From NCBI GenBank assembly GCA_024123915.1, contig CP099650.1, positions 2,666,001-2,730,000 of the forward strand: a stretch of 64,000 bases of DNA. The letters are read 5' to 3'. Shown here piece by piece: positions 8,688 to 18,147 of the stretch. The stretch is from Oxalobacteraceae bacterium OTU3CAMAD1. Its GTDB lineage: Bacteria; Pseudomonadota; Gammaproteobacteria; Burkholderiales; Burkholderiaceae_D. The notes under the pieces were generated by a model. The model worked only from the letters and a program-made list of their open reading frames with translations. It was not told the origin of the DNA and made no database searches. Positions within the stretch are counted from its first letter, which is position 1, and each line of letters starts with the position of its first letter. The position numbers were made by a program, and so were the translations under genes.

Positions 8688-8749
8688 ACTGATCGGTTCA
8701 TAATGACGGCTGGAGATAACGTTGTCAACATAATTTTTAACCGATCGGT
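8688..8749. promoter_or_regulatory. divergent promoter with two TetR-type operators
   Basis: The palindrome ACCGATCGGT is at 8740-8749 and a one-mismatch copy ACTGATCGGT at 8688-8697. On the minus strand TTGACA (8728-8723) and CATTAT (8705-8700) are 17 bases apart and form the MFS promoter; the second operator starts two bases after its -10. On the plus strand CATAAT (8729-8734) could be the regulator's -10, with the first operator ending at its start codon. Binding at both sites would repress both genes. Confidence 0.75.
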
Positions 8750-9358
8750 ATGAAAGAATCTAATGCAGCAGCCCGCAAGACGGGCCGTCCGCGCACGTTC
8801 GATGCTGAAACGGCGCTGGACAAAGCGATGAAGGTGTTCTGGGAGAAGGGTTACGAGGGGAGCTCGCTGCCGGAACTGACCGAGGCCATGGGCATGAACC
8901 GGCCCAGTTTGTACGCCGTGTTCGGCAACAAGGAGAACCTGTTCCGCCTGGCGCTGGACCGGTATGGGGCCACGCACGATCCGCTGTTTAACGCGGCGTT
9001 GAAGGAGCCGACCGCGCGCGCCGTGGTCGAGCATTACTTGCGCGGTAACGCCGATGCGCAGACCGAGACCGACAAGCCGCATGGCTGTCTGGTGATTAAC
9101 GGCGCGCTGGCGTGCAGCGACGATGCGCTGCCTATTCGTAATTCATTGATCGAGCGGAGGGCGGCGAGCGAGGAAAAGCTGCGCGAGCGTTTCGAGCGGG
9201 CCAAGGTGGATGGCGATTTGCCGGCCGACAGCTGCTCGGGGCAGATGGCGCGCTATGTGGTGACGGTGTCGAACGGCATGGCTGTGCAGGCCGCCGCCGG
9301 CGCCACGCGCGAGCAGTTGCAGGGCGTGGTCGATCAGGTGTTGCGCGGGTGGCCGTGA
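8750..9358 (+). CDS. TetR/AcrR-family repressor
   Basis: A 202-residue protein with an N-terminal TetR DNA-binding domain (residues 14-60: GRPRTFDAETALDKAMKVFW, then GMNRPSLYAVFGNKENLF) and a C-terminal ligand domain with the HGCLVINGAL segment common in the C-terminal AcrR-like group. It is divergent from the MFS exporter and presumably represses it. There is no ribosome site: the operator ACCGATCGGT ends on the base before the ATG, so the mRNA leader is probably very short. Confidence 0.92.
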   Translation: MKESNAAARKTGRPRTFDAETALDKAMKVFWEKGYEGSSLPELTEAMGMNRPSLYAVFGNKENLFRLALDRYGATHDPLFNAALKEPTARAVVEHYLRGNADAQTETDKPHGCLVINGALACSDDALPIRNSLIERRAASEEKLRERFERAKVDGDLPADSCSGQMARYVVTVSNGMAVQAAAGATREQLQGVVDQVLRGWP

Positions 9359-9389
9359 TGCTGTTTTTTAACCCGCACGGCAGCACACA

Positions 9390-9417
9390 GGGGTCGTACC
9401 CCGTGGGGTACGACCCC
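9390..9417. repeat. 28-base palindrome with 13-bp arms
   Basis: GGGGTCGTACCCC and GGGGTACGACCCC flank two bases, giving a nearly perfect hairpin between the convergent TetR and FHA genes. There is no T-run on either strand, so it is not a classical terminator. It may be a dispersed repeat or a bidirectional stop; only one copy is in this window. Confidence 0.7.
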
Positions 9418-9440
9418 GCCTTACCGGGTTACTGATTGGC

Positions 9441-10442
9441 TCATTCGGCGCCCGTGTCGTCGTCGTCATCATCCGTTTCGTCAACGCCGTCCTTGACGCC
9501 GCGCGCCCGCGCGGCATCGGTGTCGGCCTTGAGCTTGGCGGCGTTGCCCATGAATTGGTCGACGCTGCGGTCGCCGCTGCGCTTGACTTCCGGCGGCAAC
9601 AATACGGACATATACAGCTCGTCCGACAAGCGGCCAGTGCCTTGCAGGTTGGCCATCAACATCAGTCCGGCGCCGACCAGCATCATGATCGTGGCGGTGG
9701 TGGCGAACTGCCGCGTCAGATGCGGCTTGATCGTCTTCAAGTGGAAGAACAGCATGCCGCAGACGATCGCCAGGCTGACCAGGTTGCCATAGCGCGTGAA
9801 CCCTTCGGCCGACCATGCATAGGCGATGGTGCTGCTGGCCGCGCGCCAGATGCCCACCGCCGCCAAGCCACAACCCAATATAAACAGGTGCCGCCCCATG
9901 CGCGCATGGCTGCCGAACAGGCGGTTGGCCAGCGCCCATACGCCGCTCCACAGCAGCCCTGCCGCCAGGCTGGACGCCAACACCAGCAGGTAACGGATCA
10001 GCGCGAACGGCTCGACATCGGACAGCCACGTCTCCAGGCAACTGAAGACGGCGATCAGCACCAAGCCGATGGTGGCCGGCGTCGCGCCTTCCCAGCCGTG
10101 CATGGTGGTGTCGGCGATTTCGGCCGGCACCGGGAAGTCGGCCGCGCGGATGCGCAAGCGGGTGTGGCCGAGACGCACGACCGTGTCGCCGCCCAGCACG
10201 ACTTCGGTCTGGCGCTTGCCGCGCGCGTAGGTGCCGTTCTTGCTGCCGAGGTCGCGCAGCACCAGCTTTTCCTGGGCGTCGTCCAGATTGACGATGGCGT
10301 GCGCGGCGGCGCTGTGGGCGTCGTCGAGGATGATGTCGTTGTCGTAGCTCCGGCCGAGGCGGATCGGCAAGGTGTCGGCCTTGTGTCGGTGCAGCACGTC
10401 CCCGTTGCGGGCGAGGATTTCGACGAAGTAGGGGGCCATCAT
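9441..10442 (-). CDS. FHA-domain membrane protein
   Basis: A 333-residue protein with an N-terminal forkhead-associated domain (about 8-100), which binds phosphothreonine. The key motifs are LGRSYDNDIIL (Gly-Arg-Ser), a diverged SxxH region (HSAAAHAIVN) and GSKNGTYARG. About five membrane helices follow between residues 125 and 275, and the tail is acidic (DETDDDDDDTGAE). The FHA domain should face the cytoplasm. Its ATG overlaps the stop of the serine protease gene by four bases (ATGA), so the two are coupled. Function unknown; no Ser/Thr kinase lies nearby. Confidence 0.82.
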   Translation of the reverse strand: MMAPYFVEILARNGDVLHRHKADTLPIRLGRSYDNDIILDDAHSAAAHAIVNLDDAQEKLVLRDLGSKNGTYARGKRQTEVVLGGDTVVRLGHTRLRIRAADFPVPAEIADTTMHGWEGATPATIGLVLIAVFSCLETWLSDVEPFALIRYLLVLASSLAAGLLWSGVWALANRLFGSHARMGRHLFILGCGLAAVGIWRAASSTIAYAWSAEGFTRYGNLVSLAIVCGMLFFHLKTIKPHLTRQFATTATIMMLVGAGLMLMANLQGTGRLSDELYMSVLLPPEVKRSGDRSVDQFMGNAAKLKADTDAARARGVKDGVDETDDDDDDTGAE

Positions 10443-12118
10443 TGCACGCCTCCCGTGGCCGGCTTGGCCGGTGGCTGGGCGGGGATCGGCGCCTTGTCGG
10501 CGGCTCCCCTTGCAGGCGTGGGCGTGGTCGATGGCTTGCCCGCCGATTTACCGGCCGGAGCGCGCACCGGGAGCGTCGCGCCAGCCGGCGCCAGCGACAG
10601 CGATTCGAGGAACACGCGCGACAGGCGCATGCCGTTGTCATACGAAACGCCGCGTGCATCGAGCCGGCTTTGCAGGCTCATCAACCCTTGATCGGTGGTT
10701 GCCGTCAGCAGCGCGAAGTCGTACAGGCCGGCGAACTTGCGGTAGGCGCGCACGCACAGCACGGCGCGCAGCGGCAGGTTTTTATTCTTGACGAAGTCTT
10801 CGGTGCAGTTGGGGCCGGTCAAACGGGTGTCCTTGTTGCTGCCGAAGTGCTCGTTCTTGAACGAGGCGCTGGCCAGTTGCGCGAAGCGCAGCTTGTCGAG
10901 GCCGGTGCCGCGAATGAACTGGTGGCGGATGCTGAGCTGTCCCGTTTGCAGCGAACCGCTGACGAAGATCGCCGACTCCATCGCGCAACTGGCGTCATCG
11001 ACCGTGAACGGCTTGTCGGCCTTGACGTTGGAGCGGCCCCAGCAGCGCATCTGCTCGGACTCGCGCACCGGCACCTGATACGGTCCCATCGGCTTCAAAC
11101 TAAGCGGACTCGACAGCAATTGGTCGACCATTGCGCGCTGGTGGCTCAGCAACTGCCCGGCCACCACGGACGTGAAATCGGCCGGCGCCTTGGCTTGTTG
11201 TTCGACCTTGCGCAGCAGGTCCTGGGCGAAGCGGGCCGGCACCAGGAAGCTGACCAGCTCGCCATCGAGGCGCTTGGAGACGTTGACGCCGGCCACCGAG
11301 CCGTCGACCGTCACGCTGGGACCGCCGCTCATGCCGGAATTGATCGGGCCGGTAAACATCAGCTGGTCGTAGAAGCTGCGCGCGATGACGCCGTTGTAGG
11401 CGCCCTCGGAAATGGCGAAGCCCAGGTCGAGCGGATTGCCCATCGAGTACAGATACTGGCCTTGCGTCAGGCGCGCCAGCTGGTCGGGCATCTTGAAGAA
11501 GCCGGTGCCGTTGCGGTTGACGCGCAGCACCGCCAGATCGTGCAGCACGTCGACCGCCAGCAGTTCCACATTGCCGCGCTGGCCGCTGGTGTCGACCCAT
11601 TCGCCGACGTAGGTGTCCGGATCGAGCGCGAACTGCGACACCACGTGGTAATTGGTGACGACCAGGTTGCTCGTGCCGATCAAAAAGCCGGAACCCACCG
11701 ACGACTGCGTACGGCCGCTTTTCAGCAGCGAACGCACCTGCAGGATGTCGTTCTTGGCCGACGCATATAAATGCTGGGCCGCGCTCGACGGCGGGGGCAG
11801 CGGCGCGGTATCGGCGGCTGCCGCGCCAGCGGCGGACGGGTCGGCCGGCTCGGGCGAGGCGGGTGAGGTGGGCGGGACCGGCTGCGCAGCCTGCGGCTGC
11901 GCAGCCTGCGGCTGCTTGCCCTTGGCAGGCGCGGTGACGGTCGTCGTGGTGGTTGCCGTCGTGGTCGCGGCGGTCGCGGTGGTGGTCGCCGCTGCGGTGG
12001 CCGCGTTGGCGGCGGCAGCCAGTGTCGGCGCGGCGGGGTTTGCGGTGGTGGAGGCGGCCAGCGCGCCAGCGCAGGCCCCGGTCAAGGCGATGGTTGTGGC
12101 AAGCGCGGTGAATTTCAT
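10439..12118 (-). CDS. secreted trypsin-like serine protease (S1C/HtrA-type) with Ala/Thr-rich linker
   Basis: A 559-residue exported protein. A signal peptide (about 1-21) is followed by an Ala/Thr/Pro-rich linker (22-110) that contains a QPQAAQPQAAQP repeat. The protease domain has a full triad: H158 in VTNYHVV, D194 in LHDLAVLRV and S264 in NSGMSGGPS. No PDZ domain is evident, unlike DegP. Residues 330-500 form an unknown domain with several cysteines, and the C-terminus is again Pro/Ala-rich. It is coupled to the downstream FHA membrane protein, suggesting a joint envelope function. Confidence 0.82.
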   Translation of the reverse strand: MKFTALATTIALTGACAGALAASTTANPAAPTLAAAANAATAAATTTATAATTTATTTTTVTAPAKGKQPQAAQPQAAQPVPPTSPASPEPADPSAAGAAAADTAPLPPPSSAAQHLYASAKNDILQVRSLLKSGRTQSSVGSGFLIGTSNLVVTNYHVVSQFALDPDTYVGEWVDTSGQRGNVELLAVDVLHDLAVLRVNRNGTGFFKMPDQLARLTQGQYLYSMGNPLDLGFAISEGAYNGVIARSFYDQLMFTGPINSGMSGGPSVTVDGSVAGVNVSKRLDGELVSFLVPARFAQDLLRKVEQQAKAPADFTSVVAGQLLSHQRAMVDQLLSSPLSLKPMGPYQVPVRESEQMRCWGRSNVKADKPFTVDDASCAMESAIFVSGSLQTGQLSIRHQFIRGTGLDKLRFAQLASASFKNEHFGSNKDTRLTGPNCTEDFVKNKNLPLRAVLCVRAYRKFAGLYDFALLTATTDQGLMSLQSRLDARGVSYDNGMRLSRVFLESLSLAPAGATLPVRAPAGKSAGKPSTTPTPARGAADKAPIPAQPPAKPATGGVQ

Positions 12119-12148
12119 GCAGTCCTTAGACTTATTCTATCGTCAACC

Positions 12149-12802
12149 TCAGAGCGCGCCATCTTCCACGGCGGCGGGCGTCAGAGGCGTCATCATATGG
12201 CCCAGCTTGGCAGCTTTGGTGTTCAGATAGTGCTGGTTGAACGCATTGCGGTTGACGAGCAGCGGCACGCGCTCGGCCACTTCGATGCCAAGTTTAGTCA
12301 TGGCATCAATCTTACGCGGATTATTGGTCATCAGGCGCAGGCTTTTAACGTCGAACTGGGCCAGCATCGGCTTGACCAGCCCGTAGGTGCGCTGGTCCGG
12401 TTTAAAGCCCAGCTGCTCGTTGGCCTGGACCGTGTCGGCGCCGGCCTCTTGCAGGCGATAGGCGCGGATTTTGTTGATCAGGCCGATACCACGGCCTTCC
12501 TGGCGCAGGTACAGCAGCACGCCACGGCCTTCGGCGGCGATCTTCTTGAGCGCGCCTTCCAACTGGGCGCCGCAATCGCAACGTTGTGAGAACAGCACGT
12601 CGCCGGTCAGGCACTCGGAGTGCACGCGCGCCAGCACCGGCTCGCCGTCGCCGATATCGCCCAGCACCATGGCCAGATGTTCCTTGCCGGTGGCTTTTTC
12701 GACAAAGGCGTGCAAGGTGAACTGTGCCCAGGGCGTCGGCAGGGCGCACGAAGTCATGTAGTCCAATTCGTCTTTTGCCGGTGTTTCCGCGCTCTGCAAC
12801 AT
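12149..12802 (-). CDS. ribA: GTP cyclohydrolase II
   Basis: A 217-residue enzyme that opens the imidazole ring of GTP in the first step of riboflavin synthesis. The zinc cysteines are C64, C75 and C77 ([17 protein letters not shown]). The substrate segments [16 protein letters not shown] and LMTNNPRK are all present. It is a stand-alone RibA without the RibB domain. The frame extends to a TTG at 12817, but the ATG at 12802 has GAAGAG upstream and I prefer it. A strong terminator lies 37 bases upstream and a possible promoter overlaps it. Confidence 0.96.
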   Translation of the reverse strand: MLQSAETPAKDELDYMTSCALPTPWAQFTLHAFVEKATGKEHLAMVLGDIGDGEPVLARVHSECLTGDVLFSQRCDCGAQLEGALKKIAAEGRGVLLYLRQEGRGIGLINKIRAYRLQEAGADTVQANEQLGFKPDQRTYGLVKPMLAQFDVKSLRLMTNNPRKIDAMTKLGIEVAERVPLLVNRNAFNQHYLNTKAAKLGHMMTPLTPAAVEDGAL

Positions 12803-12838
12803 AGCTATGCTCTTCAAATATTGATGATGTAATAAAGT

Positions 12839-12879
12839 AAAAAAGGCGCGCCGGGCTGTTCGAACAGACCCGGCGCGCC
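12839..12879 (-). terminator. Rho-independent terminator downstream of the pirin gene
   Basis: On the minus strand an 11-base-pair GC stem (GGCGCGCCGGG and its complement) encloses a second palindrome CTGTTCGAACAG and is followed by six T. It ends transcripts from the pirin gene, whose stop is at 12952, before ribA. Confidence 0.9.
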
Positions 12880-12883
12880 CTTC

Positions 12884-12892
12884 ATCATACCA
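12884..12892 (-). promoter_or_regulatory. extended -10 promoter candidate for ribA
   Basis: Minus strand TGGTATGAT fits the extended -10 form TGnTATAAT with one mismatch. Transcription would begin near 12877, inside the right arm of the terminator hairpin, so a ribA transcript starting here would lack a complete hairpin and escape termination. No good -35 is seen. Confidence 0.4.
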
Positions 12893-12951
12893 AAACTGGC
12901 GGAAAATTATTTTAGGCCAGCCTTTCCCATGGGAAGGGTTTGTTTGCTTGC

Positions 12952-13653
<702 letters not shown>

Positions 13654-13814
13654 GATGAGCTCCGTTTCTTCGATTGTTTTCAAGGTTGTGTTCAGCTGAT
13701 GTGCGATAATTTTGAAAGCTTCTTTGTTATCGCCGCATCCATGAATCACAGTATAGACCCCGGATTCCGGATTAAAAAACGGAAAATTTACCCCTCTACT
13801 ATCGAAAAAATCGA

Positions 13815-14747
13815 ATGCTCAGATTAAGCCTCGAAGCGCTGCAAATTGTCGACGCCATCGACCGTCGCGGATCGTTCTCGGCCGCCGGCAAGGAATTGCA
13901 CCGCGTACCGTCGACCATCTCCTATACCGTCGGCAAACTGGAGGACGACCTGGGCGTCCAGGTGTTCGAGCGCAACGGCCCGCGCGTGGTCCTGACCGCG
14001 GCCGGCGTTGAGCTGTTGAAGGAGGGGCGCTACCTGCTCAAGGCGGCGCAGGACCTGGAGCACCGGGTGCGGCGCGTGGCGTCCGGCTGGGAGACAGAAC
14101 TGGCGGTGGGCATGGATTCGATGTTCTCGCCATGTATGTTCCTGGAAGATATCAACGCCTTCTACGAGGTCGCCCAGCAAACCCGGCTGCGGGTGGTGAA
14201 GGAGACGCTGTCCGGCGCCTGGGAGGCGCTACTGGACCGCCGCGCCGACCTGCTGGTGGGCGTGGCCGGGGACGGTCCGGCGGGGGGCGGCTATGTCTCC
14301 GAGCCGATCGGCAAGGTGGAGTTCGTCTTCGCGGTGGCGCCGTCGCACCCGCTGGCCGCCGTCGAAGGCCGGCTCGACCGCGTGCATTTACAGCAATACC
14401 GGGCCGTCAGCGTCGCCGATTCGGCGCGCCAGCTGGCGCCGCGTACCGTCGGCCTGCTGCTGGGGCAGGATACGTTGACCGTGCCGGACATGAAAACCAA
14501 GCTGCAGTTCCAGCTGGCCGGAACCGGCTTCGGCTTCCTGCCGGAGCCGTGCGCGCGCGCCGCCATCGACGCCGGCTTGCTGGTGGAAAAGCAGGTCGGG
14601 GAGCCGAAGCCGGCCGAAACCTTCTACCTGGCCTGGCGCAGCGGCGAGCATGGCGCCGCGCTGAACTGGTGGATCGCCCGCATGCGCCAGCCGGGTCTGT
14701 TCGAGCGCTTGTTGCGCCATTTGCCCCACCACACGCAGTCCGTTTGA
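13815..14747 (+). CDS. LysR-family regulator, YhaJ-like
   Basis: A 310-residue LysR protein. Its helix-turn-helix region (LSLEALQIVDAIDRRGSFSA, then ELHRVPSTISYTVGKLEDDL) closely resembles E. coli YhaJ from memory. The effector domain follows from about residue 90 (SGWETELAVGMDSMF). It is divergent from the pirin gene. TCGA-N5-TCGA lies at 13802-13814, ending at the start codon, and there is no ribosome site, so the site may serve autoregulation. Confidence 0.9.
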   Translation: MLRLSLEALQIVDAIDRRGSFSAAGKELHRVPSTISYTVGKLEDDLGVQVFERNGPRVVLTAAGVELLKEGRYLLKAAQDLEHRVRRVASGWETELAVGMDSMFSPCMFLEDINAFYEVAQQTRLRVVKETLSGAWEALLDRRADLLVGVAGDGPAGGGYVSEPIGKVEFVFAVAPSHPLAAVEGRLDRVHLQQYRAVSVADSARQLAPRTVGLLLGQDTLTVPDMKTKLQFQLAGTGFGFLPEPCARAAIDAGLLVEKQVGEPKPAETFYLAWRSGEHGAALNWWIARMRQPGLFERLLRHLPHHTQSV

Positions 14748-14860
14748 CGCAGAACAGGAAACCCACAGGCGAAAGCTTCACCCGGCTTGACAATGTTGAC
14801 CGAGGCCAACTGTTTCGGAGTACCATAGCAGCATAACTGACTGTTTTTGCTGGATCATTT

Positions 14861-15871
14861 ATGACCGCCCTGATTGCCATCCCGCCTGTTTTCCTGCACC
14901 CGCTGGTCGACCGCAACGGTCATCCCGGCGCGCTGCTGTTTGACGCCGGCGTTCTCGACCAGCCCGACCAGTCCGATCAGCCCCCCGCGCTGCCGGACGC
15001 CATCGTCGCGGTGCTGCGCGACGTGGCGGGCGGCAGCATGAGTTGCTACTACCGCGCCGGCCTGACCGACGCCCTCGGCCAATTGCTGGACCAGGCGGGC
15101 TGGAAAAAAATGCCCCCCGAGAAGCTGCACCGCGCCGATGCCGAGCTGGTGAGCACCCTGCCGTCCACCGTGGCGTGGGTCGAGGGCGAATGGTTCCTGG
15201 CGCCGCCGTCCAAGCCGGTGGGCAGCCAGGTCGCCTCGCGCGCGCTGGCGCTGCAACTGGTGCAACTGGTGTCGGCCGACGCCGACACCCACGAGATCGA
15301 AGCGCTGCTGCGCCAGGATCCGACCTTGTCGTATCACCTGCTGCGGCTGGTCAACTCGCTGGGCATGGGCGCCGGCCGCCGCGTCACCAGTTTTTCGCAG
15401 GCGATCCTGATCCTGGGCCGTTCGCAACTGCGGCGCTGGCTCAACCTGATGCTGTTTTCGTCGCGCGAGGGCGACCAGCGCTCGCCGATGCTGCTCGCGC
15501 GCGTGGCGGTGCGGGCGCGGGCGATGGAATTGCTGTCGCGGGACGCGGGCCTGGGCAAGGCGCAGCAGGAGCAAGCGTTCATGGTGGGCATGTTCTCGCT
15601 GCTGGGCGTGCTGTTCGGCTTGTCGCTGCCGGAGGTGCTCAAGCCGTTGACGATGAGCGAGGCCGTGCAACAGGCGCTGCTGGCGCACGAGGGCGAGCTC
15701 GGCGAGCTGCTCGGCGTGGTGGAGGCGGCCGAACGCGACGATCACGCAGCGCTGGCCGAGCGCCTGCAAGCGCTGCAGATCGACACGGACAATTTCAACC
15801 AGGTCGCCGCCGAAGCGTATCTGTGGATGCAGACGGTGGCGTCCGGCAAGGCGGGTAAAACCCATGCTTGA
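14861..15871 (+). CDS. HDOD-domain signalling protein
   Basis: A 336-residue soluble protein. Residues about 120-320 form an HDOD domain (VASRALALQLVQLVS, LLRQDPTLSYHLLRLVNSLG, ILGRSQLRRWLNLML), the layout of YuxH-type proteins in which an EAL domain precedes HDOD. Here the first 115 residues keep the shape of the end of an EAL domain but none of its catalytic motifs. HDOD proteins act in signalling without known enzymatic residues. Its stop overlaps the start of the PAS-GGDEF-EAL gene by eight bases, so the two are probably made together in cyclic-di-GMP control. Confidence 0.82.
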   Translation: MTALIAIPPVFLHPLVDRNGHPGALLFDAGVLDQPDQSDQPPALPDAIVAVLRDVAGGSMSCYYRAGLTDALGQLLDQAGWKKMPPEKLHRADAELVSTLPSTVAWVEGEWFLAPPSKPVGSQVASRALALQLVQLVSADADTHEIEALLRQDPTLSYHLLRLVNSLGMGAGRRVTSFSQAILILGRSQLRRWLNLMLFSSREGDQRSPMLLARVAVRARAMELLSRDAGLGKAQQEQAFMVGMFSLLGVLFGLSLPEVLKPLTMSEAVQQALLAHEGELGELLGVVEAAERDDHAALAERLQALQIDTDNFNQVAAEAYLWMQTVASGKAGKTHA

Positions 15872-18035
15872 CGCGATCGAGCGTTGTCTGGCGCTGAGTC
15901 AGCGGGCCCGCAGCGAGCAGGGCGAGGCGCTGGCGCTCACGCTGGCCAGCCTCGACGCCGCGCTGGCCGAGGCGCGCGCGGCGATGGCGCCGTCGGTCGA
16001 CGCCGACGACCACGCGGTGCTGGAGCTGGACCTGACCGGTTACCTGACGGCCTGGAGTCCCGGCGCGGCGCAAATGTTCGGCTATGCCGCTGACGAGGCG
16101 CTGGGCCAGCACGTGTTGTTCCTGTACGCCGAGGACGATGACGACGGCAACATCGCCGAACTGGGTTTCGAGAGCGGCGGCGAACCCGGCGGCGAGGCCG
16201 GCGCCACCGCCGAAGTGCGGCGCCGCAAGAAAGACGGCGAGATCATCTGGGTCAAAATGCACATCTTCCTGCGCCATGACGATAGCGGCGAGCCGGTCGG
16301 CATGCTGGTCAGGCTGTCGCGGGTGGGCGAGGCGCTGTCGGCGGCCGACAAGATCAACCTGCACGCGCGCATCATCGAGGACAGCGACCAGGGCGTGCTG
16401 ATCACCGACGGCCACGAACGCATCGTGTCGATCAATTCCTCGTTTACCCGCATCACCGGCTATACGCCGGAGGAATCGATCGGCAAGACGCCGGACCTGC
16501 TGCGCTCCGGCGTGCACGACGCCGAGTTCCGCGCCAAGGTGCGCGCGGCGATGCAGGGCGCGGGACCGTGGCGCGGCGAGATTATCGGCAAACGCAAGAA
16601 CGGCGAGCTGTTCCCGCAATCGGTGACGATCAGCGTGGTGCGCGACGGGCGCGGCAAGATCAGCCATACGTTCTCGCTGTTCTCCGACATCAGCGAGCAC
16701 AAGGACGCGCAGGCGCGCATGCAGCGCATGGCCAACTACGATCCGCTGACCGGCCTGCCCAATCTGTGCCTGCTGACGCAGCTGGTCGGCCAAGCGCTGA
16801 CCGAGAACCGCCGCTCGCAAGAGCACGGCGCGATGCTGGTGGTCGAGATCACCCGCGTCGGCGCCATCAGCGACACGCTCGGCAGCGACATCGGCAATGA
16901 GCTGCTGTGCGAGATCGGCCGCATGTTCCGGTCCGTGCTGCGCGAGGCCGACGTGCTGGCGCGGCTCGACGGCCACAAGTTCGCCGTCGCGCTGCTGCAC
17001 ATCGAAAAACGCGAACACGCCGCCATCGTCGCGCAAAAGCTGCTGTCCGCGCTGACGGCGCCGATCCAGATCGCCGCCCACAGCCTGCAGGTGGGCGCGC
17101 ACATCGGCATCACCGTCTACACCGAGGACGCCACCGATGTGCCGACCTTGATCCGTTACGCCGACGTCGCCATGAACAAGGCGGCGCAGAATATCGAGGC
17201 CGACTTCCTGTTCTACAGCGAGGAGATGAACCAGCGCGCCAAGGAGCATTTGCGGCTCGAGAGCGAGCTGCGCCAGGCGCTCATCAACGACGAGCTGCTG
17301 CTGTACTACCAGCCGAAGGTGAGCCTGCGCAGCGGCCGCATTGTCGGCGCCGAGGCGCTGCTGCGCTGGCGCCATCCGGTGCGCGGACTGGTCTCGCCGG
17401 GCGTGTTCATTCCCGTGGCCGAGGAGACCGGGCTGATACTCGACCTCGGCACCTGGGTGCTGGAGCAGGCCTGCCGCCAGATCAGCGAATGGCGCGAGGA
17501 CAACCTGATCATGCCGCCGGTGGCGGTCAACCTGTCGGCGCGGCAGTTCGACAGCCAGCTGCCGCAGCGCATCGCGGCGGTGCTGGAGCGTTACGGCGTG
17601 CAGCCGGACCAGATCAATCTGGAAATCACCGAGAGCCTGCTGGTGCGCGGCACCGACAACGTCATCGCCATCATGAACGAGCTGGTGGCGATGGGCATGT
17701 CGCTGGCGCTGGACGACTTCGGCACCGGCTATTCCAGCCTGGCCTACTTGAAGAAATTCCCGATCAGCACCCTGAAGATCGACCGCTCGTTCGTGGTCGG
17801 TTTGCCGTATGAAGAAAACGATTGCGCCATCGCGCGCGCGATAGTGACGATGGCGCAGCAATTGCGCCAGGAGATCGTCGCCGAGGGCGTGGAAACCGTC
17901 GAGCAGATGAGTTTCCTGCGCGAGCTGGGTTGCGACCAGTTGCAGGGCTACCTGTTCAGCCAGCCGGTGCCGGCGGTGGAATTCGCCGCGATGTTGCGCG
18001 AAGGCAAGCGCTTGGCGTTCGGCACGCGGGTCTAG
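15864..18035 (+). CDS. PAS-PAS-GGDEF-EAL protein with degenerate GGDEF, likely cyclic-di-GMP phosphodiesterase
   Basis: A 723-residue cytoplasmic protein with two PAS domains (about 45-150 and 165-285), a GGDEF domain (about 290-440) and an EAL domain (about 455-705). The GGDEF active site reads D-G-H-K-F at residues 369-373, so cyclase activity should be lost. The EAL site looks complete: E497-A-L499, NLEITES, DDFGTGYSS, KIDRSFV, AEGVET and the QGY end. It should hydrolyse cyclic-di-GMP, with PAS and GGDEF parts sensing or binding ligands. Coupled to the HDOD gene before it. Confidence 0.92.
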   Translation: MLDAIERCLALSQRARSEQGEALALTLASLDAALAEARAAMAPSVDADDHAVLELDLTGYLTAWSPGAAQMFGYAADEALGQHVLFLYAEDDDDGNIAELGFESGGEPGGEAGATAEVRRRKKDGEIIWVKMHIFLRHDDSGEPVGMLVRLSRVGEALSAADKINLHARIIEDSDQGVLITDGHERIVSINSSFTRITGYTPEESIGKTPDLLRSGVHDAEFRAKVRAAMQGAGPWRGEIIGKRKNGELFPQSVTISVVRDGRGKISHTFSLFSDISEHKDAQARMQRMANYDPLTGLPNLCLLTQLVGQALTENRRSQEHGAMLVVEITRVGAISDTLGSDIGNELLCEIGRMFRSVLREADVLARLDGHKFAVALLHIEKREHAAIVAQKLLSALTAPIQIAAHSLQVGAHIGITVYTEDATDVPTLIRYADVAMNKAAQNIEADFLFYSEEMNQRAKEHLRLESELRQALINDELLLYYQPKVSLRSGRIVGAEALLRWRHPVRGLVSPGVFIPVAEETGLILDLGTWVLEQACRQISEWREDNLIMPPVAVNLSARQFDSQLPQRIAAVLERYGVQPDQINLEITESLLVRGTDNVIAIMNELVAMGMSLALDDFGTGYSSLAYLKKFPISTLKIDRSFVVGLPYEENDCAIARAIVTMAQQLRQEIVAEGVETVEQMSFLRELGCDQLQGYLFSQPVPAVEFAAMLREGKRLAFGTRV

Positions 18036-18087
18036 GCCACTGTCGCGCACCTGAGACAAGGCGAGTTGGCGCGTTTTCAATAAAGGT

Positions 18088-18112
18088 GCCAAAATCGGAC
18101 TGCTATTTTGGC
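18088..18112. repeat. inverted repeat between the EAL and SYLF genes
   Basis: Perfect 8-base arms GCCAAAAT and ATTTTGGC are separated by nine bases, 35 bases before the SYLF start. No T-run follows, so it is either an operator for the lipoprotein gene or a weak RNA hairpin. Confidence 0.45.
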
Positions 18113-18147
18113 AAGCTGGCTCACTCGATATTTTTCAGGAGACTTCT

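Noticed and set aside
11880..11925. Tandem repeat in the serine protease gene that could be a CRISPR-like or regulatory repeat
   Set aside because: It is an in-frame duplication coding QPQAAQPQAAQP in the linker, explained as low-complexity protein sequence.
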